The notes below the pieces were generated by a model that ran no database searches, had not been told where the DNA came from, and saw only the letters and a list, made by a program, of their open reading frames with translations. A stretch of 64,000 nt of DNA, taken from NCBI GenBank assembly GCA_029964075.1, contig CM057149.1, positions 31,888,900-31,952,899 on the forward strand, written 5' to 3'. Below are positions 1 to 10,643 of the stretch, piece by piece (position 1 is the first letter of the stretch; every line of letters starts with the position of its first letter). A program made the position numbers and the translations under genes. The stretch is from Patiria pectinifera. Lineage: Eukaryota > Echinodermata > Asteroidea > Valvatida > Asterinidae.

Positions 1-366
1 TGTATTGCAAGACAAGAAATTGAAGACACAACAAAATAAAGATAGCATACAATCATGATGAATGAAATTTATATAACATTGATCGCAAAATGACGAAATT
101 GATTCATCTATCGTACGTTCGGCAATTGCAGACGACGAAATTGAATTGACTTCAGGAAAAAATATAGATGAGGTATGAAATTGTTTGAACAAAGTGGGAA
201 AATGAGCAACCAAAGATGAAATTGAATATGGGTAATGCAAGATCATGAATTTTCAAGCCGAAATGGAAGTAGACCGTTTAGGAATTTGAAAGAAAACAAA
301 TGTGCGGGAAAACCTATACTTTAACAAAAATTGTTTGCAACAATTCGGAAAGATGTTTATGAAAGG
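1..366. other. AT-rich flank of the retrotransposon, no gene seen
   Basis: No open frame or RNA gene is visible. The stretch is A-rich and repeatedly contains variants of a short gaaattga word, so it may be an old degenerate tandem repeat. It ends at the 4-bp sequence TTTG (367-370) that is repeated on the other side of the Gypsy element. Confidence 0.4.
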
Positions 367-370
367 TTTG

Positions 371-1782
371 TGTCACAGGTTAATCTCAAGCATTGTCTGA
401 GGACCTATGTCGGTTCGTTGTTAAAATGACGGAACTTTGCTCAGAATAAAAATCACACAGATAGCAGAAATTAAAGTTGGTCCTTTCCTCTAGAAATTCA
501 CTCTGTTATTATTTCATCAACACATCATAAATCGTCAATGTCAACAGTGATTAATCAAGAATCAATTATAAGAGAATAGACAAAAATCCGGAATATCATA
601 CGTGTGACTTTTCAGTGGTGTAACGATTCAAACAACAATGCAATCCAACAGTGGAAAAATCTGAACAACTGCAACAAAAGTTAATTGAAAAGACCAAAAA
701 TATCAAAGGATGTGAAAGACAATAGGCAAAATCTCAGATCATGTGAATCCAAAGAAAACAATTTTGCAAAGTATTCAAAGTCAACAAACTCAAATTTTGT
801 GAAAGTCAAAAATCAACAGTATGCATAGGTTCAGCATGAATAATACGACAAGCGCAATGAAGTCAAACCACTGAAACATCAACACGAAGAATTACAGCAA
901 ACAATGAATACATCAATAAAATACAAATGCAGCAATGAATATTATACAATATGTATAATTATAAGATCTTAGCTGGGTCCAAAGCGTCGCGTTGGAACTC
1001 GTCTTGATTTGCCGATGCGGTGTCGTACTCGGATGGGGTCCAGGTAGAGCAGCAGCGTCCAGGCGAAATCCAGCGAACGGTGGTCCAGACGGAGAGGGGT
1101 GGTGGTGAGAAGCAGGAACAGGCCGGGCGAAGAATCGAACCGGGTCGACTCCTCAAAGCGTGACCTGGGGACTCCGTGTTCTGTATCAACAGAGCACGTT
1201 TGCAAATGATGCGAGGGAAAGAGTTAGGAACGTCTCTCACGAGAAAATGACTTAAGGAAGTCCGCACTCGTTCCTAGGCTAACTTATCAAAAGTGCAAAG
1301 GGTAGCACTCTAAGATATTCTCGCATCGAGGTCTTCTTCGCTTCTGAAGAATTGAGGTGGAGCAAGGGTTTAAAAACCCCTACTGATCACGCGCTCGGAC
1401 AGGTTTGGGAAAACTTTCCAATTGGTCAAAAAGCTAAAATAATGATATCATCTTCGGAAAAGCCAATCAGAAAAGGAGTAGTGGGCTAACATTCTTGAGG
1501 GAACGTGGCCAGCTTGGGATTGACCAATCTGGTCCTCCTTTTATGACTCAATGGTCAGCGTGATCGAACTTCCTTGAATTGAAACAATGGAAGCTGTGAA
1601 CTTTGGAAGGAAAAACTTAGGTTCGTGGAGTGACGCAATGTCTAAGATGTCCTTCTGGACAGGACGTGGTCAGCGCGGAGGAGGCCCGCTTACTAAGAAT
1701 TCCAACCACACACCGTGGGAATGGGACAAACAACTTGTCGGACCAAATTTTAAAATGGTTCCAAATTTAACAGGGTCCGACA
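371..1782 (-). repeat. 3' LTR of the Gypsy element (1,412 bp)
   Basis: Bounded by TGTC and GACA (plus strand) and matching 7949-8923 and 10042-10643 with constant offsets of 7,578 and 8,861, that is, without indels. Short open frames inside it, such as the one at 1587-1796, occur identically in the other LTR and have no recognisable domain, so I treat them as non-coding. A TTTTTAAA box on the minus strand near 1370 could be the core promoter, but this is a guess. Confidence 0.9.
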
Positions 1783-1784
1783 TA

Positions 1785-1794
1785 CTCCCCTTCT
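1785..1794 (-). promoter_or_regulatory. Polypurine tract (plus-strand primer)
   Basis: On the coding (minus) strand AGAAGGGGAG lies two bases before the start of the 3' LTR, the position required for the RNase H-resistant primer of second-strand synthesis in LTR elements. Confidence 0.8.
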
Positions 1795-1838
1795 AAAACC
1801 GTGGCGTCCACGACATGGTACTACAAAGGTAGAAAGGT

Positions 1839-4800
1839 TTACCGTTGACACATGACATTGACAAGGCTATTGGTCACCTCCAAGGCGCGCTGTTGCGTCA
1901 TAAGGTGTTGCTCAAGGAGTTTGGCCTCCAGTCCTTCAAATCCGTAGTAATTCGGCGGCCTTCTATTCCGTACAGGCCGAGAAACAACGTTTGGCACATC
2001 TGTGTCTGCTGAGGTCTCACCAGCGGGCTCTGGAACGGGGGGTTCAGGCGTGTCCTCATCACGAACTTGATCATCCGGGGCGGATGGGTCAGAGGGAGAA
2101 CTGCTGTCAGTGATGCTGGTAGTGGGAGAAGGCGCCAACTCCGCGTCCTCGTCACAATTGTGCTCATCCAAGTTGGATGAGTTAGAAGGAGAACTGGTAT
2201 CAATGCTGCTGACAGACGGCATGATTTCATCTGAGTTGGAATGGAGTGAATCTTGGTTGGAGTCACTTTCAGCTGAGATATGAGCGGGGGATGGAGAATC
2301 ATCGGCGAGAGGTGTCGGCTCTGATGAGATTACTTGCGGGTGAAAGACATGTGCATTCGGGTTGAGACGGACCGATCGTCTAGGGGCTGGTATTGGGCGG
2401 AGTGCATAGAAGTTCTCATCCGATAAGTCAGAGTCCAGTGCGTCATCCATATCGTCAGCGCATGCAGGTAACTGTCGCCTAACGGGGCGTTTACGGCGAG
2501 GCTTCGGCTTAGGTCGCTCTGTAGCTTTAGGTTCATCTTCATCAGAGGGGAGGAAACCGCAGGGAAGGAGCATATTTCGGTGAAGCGTCTTATCTGGACC
2601 TTCGCCATCAATTGGGCTCACGACGTAGACTGGCATGTCAGGGCTCATCCTCCGATGCACTCTGTATATGGTTTTACTCCAACGGTCAGCAAGCTTGTGT
2701 GGTCCCTTAAGACCAACATTTCTGATGAGTACTCTGTCACCTGCCTCAAGTGCATTCTCCCAAACCTTCTTGTCGTAACGGGACTTATTCTTCTGGGCAG
2801 TTTTCTCCATCATGGCCGACGCAAGCTCATGGGCTCGTCTCAATCGCTCTTGCAGGTCGGTTGCATACTGGCCGCGACTCTTGCCACCAGACTGAGAGGG
2901 CAATCCAAACAGCACGTCAATCGGTAGGCGGGGCTCACGACCGAACATTAGGAAGTAGGGGGACATCCCAGTGGATGTATGTTTCGTACAGTTGTAAGCA
3001 TGGACAAGAGGGCCAACATGCATCTTCCACTTCTTCTTCTCATCTTCATCAAGGGTGCCAAGCATACTTAGGAGGGTCTGGTTAAATCTTTCACATTGGC
3101 CATTTCCTTGGGGATGGTATGGGGTAGTACGAGTTTTCTTCACGCCAGCTATGTTACACAATTCCTTGATGAGTTGTGATTCAAAATCTCTACCTTGATC
3201 GGAGTGTAGCCGTTCGGGGAAACCATAATGGATGAAATAGGACTCCCATAATACCTTGGCAACAGTACGAGACTTCTGGTCCTTGGTGGGGAAGGCTTGA
3301 GCGTAGCGTGTATAGTGATCGGTAATTACCAGGATGTTTTTCGTACCACTATCATCAGGCTCTAAACAAAGGAAATCGATACAGACTAACTCCATGGGTG
3401 TGGTAGTTTTGATGGGGACTAAGGGCGCAGACTTCTGAGGTCGTCGCTTGCGTCTCACACATCGTTGACACGTCTGGCACTTCTTCTCTACATCCATCGC
3501 CATCTTAGGCCAATAGAAACGGGAACGAAGGAGATCTAAGGTTCTGTCATATCCAAGGTGGCCAACATCATCGTGTAAACCTTGCAGGGCCTGGTTTCGA
3601 TGACTCTTAGGGAGAACTAGTTGCAGTGTGTCGCGTCCATCATTGGTGGTAGTCTTTCGATGGAGAACATCATCTTCAAGGGACAACTTATCCCACTGAC
3701 GAAGAAGTATTTGGGCCTCTTCAGACAGTGCTGATCGCTGCTCTGTAGTGGGACGCTGTCCTCTCTTCACGTATGGAATTATCTCACCAATGGCATCATC
3801 TTCTAGCTGGAGTTGACGCCAGTCACTGATCTCCATGGTTGGTAGGGCTGTCTGGCCGGTCATTTGGTTTAACTCGCAGGGCACGATATATTCAGAGTCA
3901 GTGATGCTCTCAACTAGGGTGTGGCCGTCATCATTGTCTTCAGTGATGGAGACTCCTCGTTGCACATTATGTCGTTGACAAACAGCCCGAAAAACTTCTT
4001 TGGAACACACGGCATTCTGGCCAACTTCACCAAGTCGTTCACGGAGGCGACGTAGCTTTTCTTCATTGGACAGTGACTCGTCATCTGCTTGCGGGGTAGA
4101 CTGGGGTCTCCTAGACAACCCATCGGCATCTGCATTGCTTTTACCGGGACGGTACTTGATTACGAAGTTGTAATTCGCCAGTGCAGCCAACCAGCGGTGC
4201 CCAGTAGCATCAAGTTTTGCTGTAGTCAAAACGTACGTTAGCGGGTTGTTATCTGTTAGGACGGTGAACTCTCCTCCATACAAATAATCGTGGAACTTTT
4301 CTGTAACGGCCCACTTCAAAGCCAGAAACTCCCACTTATAGGCAGGGTAGTTCAGCTCGGACTTTGAAAGTCCGCGGCTAGCGTAGGCGATGACACGCGG
4401 TCGGCCATCATCATCTTCTTGGTAGAGTGCAGCTCCGAGGCCAGTCCCACTTGCATCGGTATGGAGGATAAATGGCAGGTCGTAATCTACAAAGCCTAGC
4501 ACGGGGGCTGAAGTTAGCTTTTGTACGATAGTTTCAAACGAAGTCTGACACGCTGAACTCCAAAGCTCACCAAAGGGCTCAGTTGGGCTACGAAGCTTTG
4601 GTTGATGTTTCTTCTTTTGTTTCTTGCCAAACCGTCGTTTCGTCAAATCACAACCAGCAGTCAACTCATTGAGGGGTCTCGCTATTGAAGAATAACCTTC
4701 TACAAAACGCCGATAATACCCTGTAAATCCAAGGAATGATTTCAATTCCCTGGCTGTGTTGGGAACGGGCCACGACTTCAACGCATCAATCTTGCTGGGG

Positions 4801-6500
4801 TCGGTACTCACACCTTCAGCTGAAATGACATGACCAAGGCACTTCACAGAAGACTGGAAAAACTTACACTTGGCAGGACTAAGTTTGAGCCCAAATTGAC
4901 GTAGACGGTCAAGAACTTGAACCAGCTTAGCCTCGTGCTCTTCAGCGGTCTTTGCAAACACAATAATGTCATCCAGATACACAAAAACACCGTTATGATG
5001 GAGATCGCCCAAACATCTTTCCATGAGTCGTTGGAAAGTTGCAGGGGCGTTGGTTATGCCCTGGGGCATACGATTGAATTCATAAAACCCAAGAGGACAC
5101 CAAAAAGCGGTCTTGTGCTTGTCGTCTTCTGCCATCTCGATCTGATAGTACCCTGACTTCAAATCTAAACAAGAGAACCACTTTGCACCATTCATCGCGT
5201 GCAAAGTATCTTCGATCTTTGGGATGGAATATTGGTCACGTATGGTGCGGCTGTTCAACTTTCGGTAGTCGATACAGAGCCGGAGGTCGCCATTCTTCTT
5301 CCGGACTAGCACAATCGGCGATGCGAATTGGCTTGAGGACTCGCGGATGATACCCTTCCCCTGCAGTTCCCTGATGTGTTTCCGGGCATCAGCATAATCT
5401 GCAGGGGGGATACGGCGACAACCCTCACGGAATGGTTTCTCATCCGACAGGTTGATGGTGTGTTTTACAGCAGTAGTGCACCCAATATCTAGGTCACTCT
5501 TGGCGAACACATCAGGGCGGTTACGTAATAACTCGGTAACTCGCCTTACATCTTCTGCGGGGAGGGGAGACCCATCAAAGTCAAGATCAATGTCTTCACT
5601 ATTGGTGGTGGACGGAGACACAGGGGGTCCTTCTGCATCGAGTGGCAGCTCTTCTTCAATAATGAACGCCGAGGCAAGACGGCATCGGGCGGGGATAACT
5701 AGACTCTGGCAGGACTTGTTGGTGAGGATGACTCTCGTCTTGGCCATCCTGTGGGCGGGCAATTCAACCAAGGAAGTGTTCAGCTCAACGCCATCTGGGA
5801 GCTGCGATGAGTTCTCCTTCTCGATTAGAACTTCCAGCTTGGACCGCGAACGATTATTAATTCGCGTGGTGATTTCGACCTGTTCACCTGGTCTCAGTGC
5901 TGTAGCCTTCAAGGACTTGACTGGTCCAAGACTGCCGGCAGAATTAAAACTGGGGTAGTGTTGGTAAACCTGTACCCATGCGTTATCAACTGGATGTTTT
6001 CGGATGAAATCTTTGCCACCTTTCTGCCGGCAAACTCGAACCATATCTCGTACTACACTGGTGTTAGTCCCAACAAGCAGGGGTACATCATCGGCTCCTT
6101 GGCGATTTGGGCATACAAGGGCGAGGGTCGTCACTTCTCTTTGTAACCCGGCGGAATTAGCGGGAAACTTGAGGTTCAACTCGATGTATCCCTTATATGG
6201 GACAGGCTGACCAGCAGCGCCTATCACCGCGAGGTGTGATAGGGGCTGTAGCTGGCGATGCGGGAGATGGCGAGCGTGGTACGAAGTAGTTACGCACGTG
6301 ACTTGCGATCCGGTGTCAAGGAGGCATTGTGAGGGTTGTCCATCGATGAAAACAGGGGTAACGGCCTGTTTACCAACAACACCTCTCGGAACATCTGAAG
6401 GAGAAACTCCCTGACACCGCGTCGACACAGTCGGGTGACGCACTGGACCCTTGGATGAGTTCGGGACGGCTGTTCGGGCAACTACAGCTGTCCGCTGTCG
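1839..6500 (-). CDS. pol: Gypsy Pol: protease, RT, RNase H, integrase
   Basis: The frame is open back to a stop at 6516-6518 and overlaps the end of gag in the -1 frame. I start the Pol part at 6500, directly after the slippery heptamer; a GTG at 6443 would otherwise be the first candidate start. Counting from 6443, an aspartic protease DTG lies near residue 43. The RT catalytic YLDD lies near 489 and RNase H (HTDASGTG) near 661. The integrase zinc-binding HHCC is near 960-1000, and the integrase core D, D, E near 1022, 1081 and 1117. The last 230 residues are acidic and Ser/Pro-rich without a chromodomain I can recognise. About 1,550 aa without a stop, so it may still be functional. It replicates the element through reverse transcription and integration. 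Confidence 0.95.
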   Translation of the reverse strand, partial: RQRTAVVARTAVPNSSKGPVRHPTVSTRCQGVSPSDVPRGVVGKQAVTPVFIDGQPSQCLLDTGSQVTCVTTSYHARHLPHRQLQPLSHLAVIGAAGQPVPYKGYIELNLKFPANSAGLQREVTTLALVCPNRQGADDVPLLVGTNTSVVRDMVRVCRQKGGKDFIRKHPVDNAWVQVYQHYPSFNSAGSLGPVKSLKATALRPGEQVEITTRINNRSRSKLEVLIEKENSSQLPDGVELNTSLVELPAHRMAKTRVILTNKSCQSLVIPARCRLASAFIIEEELPLDAEGPPVSPSTTNSEDIDLDFDGSPLPAEDVRRVTELLRNRPDVFAKSDLDIGCTTAVKHTINLSDEKPFREGCRRIPPADYADARKHIRELQGKGIIRESSSQFASPIVLVRKKNGDLRLCIDYRKLNSRTIRDQYSIPKIEDTLHAMNGAKWFSCLDLKSGYYQIEMAEDDKHKTAFWCPLGFYEFNRMPQGITNAPATFQRLMERCLGDLHHNGVFVYLDDIIVFAKTAEEHEAKLVQVLDRLRQFGLKLSPAKCKFFQSSVKCLGHVISAEGVSTDPSKIDALKSWPVPNTARELKSFLGFTGYYRRFVEGYSSIARPLNELTAGCDLTKRRFGKKQKKKHQPKLRSPTEPFGELWSSACQTSFETIVQKLTSAPVLGFVDYDLPFILHTDASGTGLGAALYQEDDDGRPRVIAYASRGLSKSELNYPAYKWEFLALKWAVTEKFHDYLYGGEFTVLTDNNPLTYVLTTAKLDATGHRWLAALANYNFVIKYRPGKSNADADGLSRRPQSTPQADDESLSNEEKLRRLRERLGEVGQNAVCSKEVFRAVCQRHNVQRGVSITEDNDDGHTLVESITDSEYIVPCELNQMTGQTALPTMEISDWRQLQLEDDAIGEIIPYVKRGQRPTTEQRSALSEEAQILLRQWDKLSLEDDVLHRKTTTNDGRDTLQLVLPKSHRNQALQGLHDDVGHLGYDRTLDLLRSRFYWPKMAMDVEKKCQTCQRCVRRKRRPQKSAPLVPIKTTTPMELVCIDFLCLEPDDSGTKNILVITDHYTRYAQAFPTKDQKSRTVAKVLWESYFIHYGFPERLHSDQGRDFESQLIKELCNIAGVKKTRTTPYHPQGNGQCERFNQTLLSMLGTLDEDEKKKWKMHVGPLVHAYNCTKHTSTGMSPYFLMFGREPRLPIDVLFGLPSQSGGKSRGQYATDLQERLRRAHELASAMMEKTAQKNKSRYDKKVWENALEAGDRVLIRNVGLKGPHKLADRWSKTIYRVHRRMSPDMPVYVVSPIDGEGPDKTLHRNMLLPCGFLPSDEDEPKATERPKPKPRRKRPVRRQLPACADDMDDALDSDLSDENFYALRPIPAPRRSVRLNPNAHVFHPQVISSEPTPLADDSPSPAHISAESDSNQDSLHSNSDEIMPSVSSIDTSSPSNSSNLDEHNCDEDAELAPSPTTSITDSSSPSDPSAPDDQVRDEDTPEPPVPEPAGETSADTDVPNVVSRPVRNRRPPNYYGFEGLEAKLLEQHLMTQQRALEVTNSLVNVMCQR

Positions 6501-7555
6501 TTTCCCGAACTCTGCTCACTCTTAGATCGAGACAGACGCGACATCATCTTCTCTTGTACCAGGGCTGGGTTCTTTGGCTTGCTGCAGGAATCCATTCGGT
6601 GGTTGTCTTCACCACACTGGTAGCAAAAAATGGATCGGAAATTTCTACCTGGGGCTGTGGCCGAAGGAGATGGACGACGGGGAGTGTTGGGTTGGTTCTT
6701 AAAAAACCCGTCAAGTCGGCGGTGCAAACGATCAACGGTTTGCCGCAACTCGGCCACTTCTCCGCCGTCTCTTGCTGCTGGGCTGGGGGCCGTCTTGACA
6801 TCCTGCGCGGTCTGGGCCATGGTGGCCACCTTCTTCAATGGCTTGGACTCGTTTTTCCTTCTGTCAGATTTCTCTTCCAGCAAGGCCTCTGCAGCTCTTA
6901 CTTCCCGAAGGAGATGCAGCATACCAGGGGGATTGTCCTTCTTTGCTCTCAGCTGGAGCATGCTGAGCAGCGGGTCATTATACAAGCAGCCTCGCTGGAA
7001 TTGGCTACACAGCGTCTTGTCGGAATCGTCGGGGTTAATGCCGTCCATTTCAACGACCTGTGTTAAGAGGGTATGCAGCCGGAGGAGATAATCGGAAGCC
7101 TTTTCGTCTGCTTTCTGATAAGTGCACCTAAAATTCGTCAAAAGCTCATCCCCATCTGCTGTAGACCCATACGCCCGGGACAGGCACGTCAGGTATTCAT
7201 GAGCGGGGCTCCCATCCTCTACAGCCCAGACGACGTTAAGAGCAGGTGGGACCAGCGACTCTGTGATTCTGCTCTTCTTCTCGCCGTCCGGGATGTTCTC
7301 ATCTTTCAGGAGTTGGTGAGCCAACCGCCGCCAATTTTCGAAGTCTAACTCGCCAGACGGAGTGGGCGATTTTCCCGAAAACAGCCTCAGACGGCGATAT
7401 GACCTGCTGGAACCCTTGTCAATGACATGGACAATTGGTTTGTTGCCATCACCTTCCTCTACCTCTGCGCCTAACCCAAGGGACTTAAGATCTTCCAAAG
7501 TCTTTCCCTGACCAGAAAGAAATTCCTTAAGGGCCTCAGAAAACGAATCCGACAT
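6482..7555 (-). CDS. gag: Gypsy Gag, PNMA-like, with CCHC zinc knuckle
   Basis: A 357-residue capsid polyprotein starting at ATG 7555. A short N-terminal segment is followed by the motif RLRLFSGKSPTPSGELDFENW and an alpha-helical capsid region with ESLVPPALNVVWAV, a signature I recognise from paraneoplastic Ma (PNMA) proteins and their parent Gypsy elements. A CX2CX4HX4C zinc knuckle (CYQCGEDNHRMDSC) lies near residues 310-324 and should bind genomic RNA. Between them is a charged, Lys-rich linker. The gene ends 27 codons after the knuckle and overlaps pol, to which it is linked by the frameshift site. The second Gag in this window (43965) shares the start MSD, the GKT-EDL motif and the RLRLFSGKSP motif. 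Confidence 0.93.
   Translation of the reverse strand: MSDSFSEALKEFLSGQGKTLEDLKSLGLGAEVEEGDGNKPIVHVIDKGSSRSYRRLRLFSGKSPTPSGELDFENWRRLAHQLLKDENIPDGEKKSRITESLVPPALNVVWAVEDGSPAHEYLTCLSRAYGSTADGDELLTNFRCTYQKADEKASDYLLRLHTLLTQVVEMDGINPDDSDKTLCSQFQRGCLYNDPLLSMLQLRAKKDNPPGMLHLLREVRAAEALLEEKSDRRKNESKPLKKVATMAQTAQDVKTAPSPAARDGGEVAELRQTVDRLHRRLDGFFKNQPNTPRRPSPSATAPGRNFRSIFCYQCGEDNHRMDSCSKPKNPALVQEKMMSRLSRSKSEQSSGNDSGQL
6500..6506 (-). promoter_or_regulatory. -1 ribosomal frameshift heptamer G GGA AAC
   Basis: On the minus strand the gag codons read TCG GGA AAC GAC, placing GGGAAAC in the X XXY YYZ phase required for tandem -1 slippage. The gag stop follows at 6484-6482 and the pol frame is -1 relative to gag. 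The same heptamer is used by the Gypsy-derived mammalian genes PEG10 and PNMA3. Downstream, CCCGAAC (near 6472-6478) and CCCGAACTC (6466-6458) are complementary to the GAGTTCGGG that contains the first half of the site, so competing stems are possible. Confidence 0.85.
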
Positions 7556-7926
7556 CGTGCTTTGTTGATACAGGTATTAACAACACTACCCAACTCAGCA
7601 TAAAAAATATGGTGAAGGAATAGCGATGGGGAAATGCAGCAAGTGAAAATAAAATGTGCAAAATACAATTCAACACACAAGTGACAATCAATAATCAGCA
7701 ATATGGGTATAGGCAAGGAAAAATTGTAAGCAAGTACACATGTATATTGCCAATGAATGAATAATATAGGAACCAAGAATTGGAATAAACCAACTTCAAT
7801 GAGGAGCTTCTGTGAAAGATTTGTGATGTTTCCCTCAAGAAAAAAAACAACAATCAACACGTTTGTTTCAAAACAACAATCAGAAGGTAAAAGTGTGCAA
7901 GGGAAACAATGGTTAAAATTGAGCAA
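7556..7926 (-). other. Leader between primer site and gag
   Basis: This is the untranslated leader of the retrotransposon, AT-rich and without a conserved open frame. Its gag-proximal end (7556-7576) carries a 19-bp word, tgtatcaacaaagcacg on the minus strand, that occurs in opposite orientation at 10042-10060 in the LTR. It should hold the packaging signal, which I cannot identify by eye. Confidence 0.5.
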
Positions 7927-7944
7927 ATCCGGGTGGTGCCTCCA
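7927..7944 (-). promoter_or_regulatory. tRNA primer-binding site
   Basis: Four bases inside the 5' LTR end the minus strand reads TGGAGGCACCACCCGGAT, complementary to a tRNA 3' end finishing in GGTGCCTCCA. I could not assign the tRNA. The second Gypsy element has the same site with one difference (43800-43817) at identical spacing from its LTR, which supports the call. Confidence 0.8.
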
Positions 7945-7948
7945 ATTT

Positions 7949-10643
7949 TGTCACAGGTTAATCTCAAGCATTGTCTGAGGACCTATGTCGGTTCGTTGTT
8001 AAAATGACGGAACTTTGCTCAGAATAAAAATCACACAGATAGCAGAAATTAAAGTTGGTCCTTTCCTCTAGAAATTCACTCTGTTATTATTTCATCAACA
8101 CATCATAAATCGTCAATGTCAACAGTGATTAATCAAGAATCAATTATAAGAGAATAGACAAAAATCCGGAATATCATACGTGTGACTTTTCAGTGGTGTA
8201 ACGATTCAAACAACAATGCAATCCAACAGTGGAAAAATCTGAACAACTGCAACAAAAGTTAATTGAAAAGACCAAAAATATCAAAGGATGTGAAAGACAA
8301 TAGGCAAAATCTCAGATCATGTGAATCCAAAGAAAACAATTTTGCAAAGTATTCAAAGTCAACAAACTCAAATTTTGTGAAAGTCAAAAATCAACAGTAT
8401 GCATAGGTTCAGCATGAATAATACGACAAGCGCAATGAAGTCAAACCACTGAAACATCAACACGAAGAATTACAGCAAACAATGAATACATCAATAAAAT
8501 ACAAATGCAGCAATGAATATTATACAATATGTATAATTATAAGATCTTAGCTGGGTCCAAAGCGTCGCGTTGGAACTCGTCTTGATTTGCCGATGCGGTG
8601 TCGTACTCGGATGGGGTCCAGGTAGAGCAGCAGCGTCCAGGCGAAATCCAGCGAACGGTGGTCCAGACGGAGAGGGGTGGTGGTGAGAAGCAGGAACAGG
8701 CCGGGCGAAGAATCGAACCGGGTCGACTCCTCAAAGCGTGACCTGGGGACTCCGTGTTCTGTATCAACAGAGCACGTTTGCAAATGATGCGAGGGAAAGA
8801 GTTAGGAACGTCTCTCACGAGAAAATGACTTAAGGAAGTCCGCACTCGTTCCTAGGCTAACTTATCAAAAGTGCAAAGGGTAGCACTCTAAGATATTCTC
8901 GCATCGAGGTCTTCTTCGCTTCTTATTTAGAACCAACTTTGTATTAAATTTACTAACTACAAAACATTAAAAAACTGAGATCACAAATAGTATAAAGTAA
9001 GCCAAAATAGTCTAACAACTAATAAAAAACTAAAAGTTTGGTGGTGTTCACCCAGAACATTATTCTAAGTCAAAAACAAGAAAGTGTTTTGTACATGTGC
9101 ATGCTTGAGACATGAGATTGGTCGTGTGGGGGCAAAGGACTTGATTGCTCATAATATTCTCAACCGCAACCGGTCGTAAGACACACTAACTTAATTGAAT
9201 GAAATGCGAAAAAACCTTAAACCAGTGATCATCTCGAACTAACGACAAATATAATGTAAAGGGACTCAAAAACAAATCCTAGAACGAATGGGACTTACAC
9301 GCACGTATTTTGTACATGTGTGCACACAGAGAAAATAAAAGTTTCACAACTGCTCATGATCACTTGGACATGCACTCAATGTTCTAGCCAAAAAGACAGT
9401 ACTGGCGTGTGGGTACTGACCCTACTCAAGGTCACCTTGGGGTACAATTACACAAGACACTCATTCCCGTGTCCGTGGTAACAGACTAGCAAGAAATAGC
9501 ACAGGTGGTAATCAGAACAGAATCAAAGTGGGACACAATGAATGAGGGATGGCAATAAACGGCCTCATCAAGAGTTTGCTTAAAATCATGAACTGAAACT
9601 ACTTCAACATAAGATTACAAGGAAATATAGAATACACGAATAACACTTGAAGCTAAAATGCAGAATTATCAAGTACAAGTTATATACAACTATCTAACTG
9701 ACCAAGGCAGTTATTCTGAAATCAGGCGAGGATTCGGGTCGCATGAAAATTGGTCAAAACCTTACGATCAATTCAGTGATAAAACCTACATCGTATAACG
9801 GTAACGATAAGAATTGGAAAGTGAATAAAAGGATTATAGAGCAAATATCTACACTACAATAGAGATACAGCATACATAGTGAATCAAAATTCGGCAATCA
9901 TATTATTAATGGCTACAACTCATGCTGGATGTGAAGCTGTCTCGAAATTATCCATAGGCGGGACAATTCTTATGCTATCACAATCATCAAAAATTATATA
10001 CAAGTGGATTATACAGAAATAAGAAAAAAACATCGGCTTACCTGTATCAACAGAGCACGTTTGCAAATGATGCGAGGGAAAGAGTTAGGAACGTCTCTCA
10101 CGAGAAAATGACTTAAGGAAGTCCGCACTCGTTCCTAGGCTAACTTATCAAAAGTGCAAAGGGTAGCACTCTAAGATATTCTCGCATCGAGGTCTTCTTC
10201 GCTTCTGAAGAATTGAGGTGGAGCAAGGGTTTAAAAACCCCTACTGATCACGCGCTCGGACAGGTTTGGGAAAACTTTCCAATTGGTCAAAAAGCTAAAA
10301 TAATGATATCATCTTCGGAAAAGCCAATCAGAAAAGGAGTAGTGGGCTAACATTCTTGAGGGAACGTGGCCAGCTTGGGATTGACCAATCTGGTCCTCCT
10401 TTTATGACTCAATGGTCAGCGTGATCGAACTTCCTTGAATTGAAACAATGGAAGCTGTGAACTTTGGAAGGAAAAACTTAGGTTCGTGGAGTGACGCAAT
10501 GTCTAAGATGTCCTTCTGGACAGGACGTGGTCAGCGCGGAGGAGGCCCGCTTACTAAGAATTCCAACCACACACCGTGGGAATGGGACAAACAACTTGTC
10601 GGACCAAATTTTAAAATGGTTCCAAATTTAACAGGGTCCGACA
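7949..10643 (-). repeat. 5' LTR of the Gypsy element, split by an insertion
   Basis: 7949-8923 equals 371-1345 and 10042-10643 equals 1181-1782 of the other LTR. The 165-bp stretch 1181-1345 is therefore present twice (8759-8923 and 10042-10206), on either side of unrelated sequence. Since both LTRs are copied from one template, the insertion most likely happened after integration. Confidence 0.88.
8924..10041. other. 1.1-kb insertion of unknown type inside the LTR
   Basis: AT-rich, no open frame of note, no terminal inverted repeat seen. It is flanked by the 165-bp direct duplication of LTR sequence. On the minus strand it begins GTAAGC and ends in AG at its far end, so it has the outline of an intron relative to LTR transcription; this may be chance. 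Confidence 0.55.

Larger units (their letters stand above)
371..10643 (-). mobile_element. Ty3/Gypsy LTR retrotransposon, PNMA-like Gag, near intact
   Basis: Read on the minus strand the order is 5' LTR (10643 to 7949), primer-binding site, gag, -1 frameshift site, pol (protease, RT, RNase H, integrase), polypurine tract, 3' LTR (1782 to 371). The element is flanked by TTTG at 367-370 and 10644-10647, a 4-bp target duplication normal for Gypsy. Both LTRs begin TGTCGGACCC and end CCTGTGACA on the coding strand. LTR copies align without a length change outside one insertion, and gag and pol are open throughout, so the insertion is young. The only clear damage is a 1.1-kb insertion plus a 165-bp duplication within the 5' LTR. 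Confidence 0.93.

Noticed and set aside
1100..1215. tRNA-like segment in the LTR with a B-box-like ggttcgattc on the minus strand
   Set aside because: The T-arm stem does not pair, no A box lies at the right distance, and there is no acceptor stem. Both LTRs carry it identically as part of the LTR.
1587..1796. Small open frame in the LTR (also at 10448-10654)
   Set aside because: It runs opposite to the element, has no domain, and the identity between copies is explained by LTR identity.
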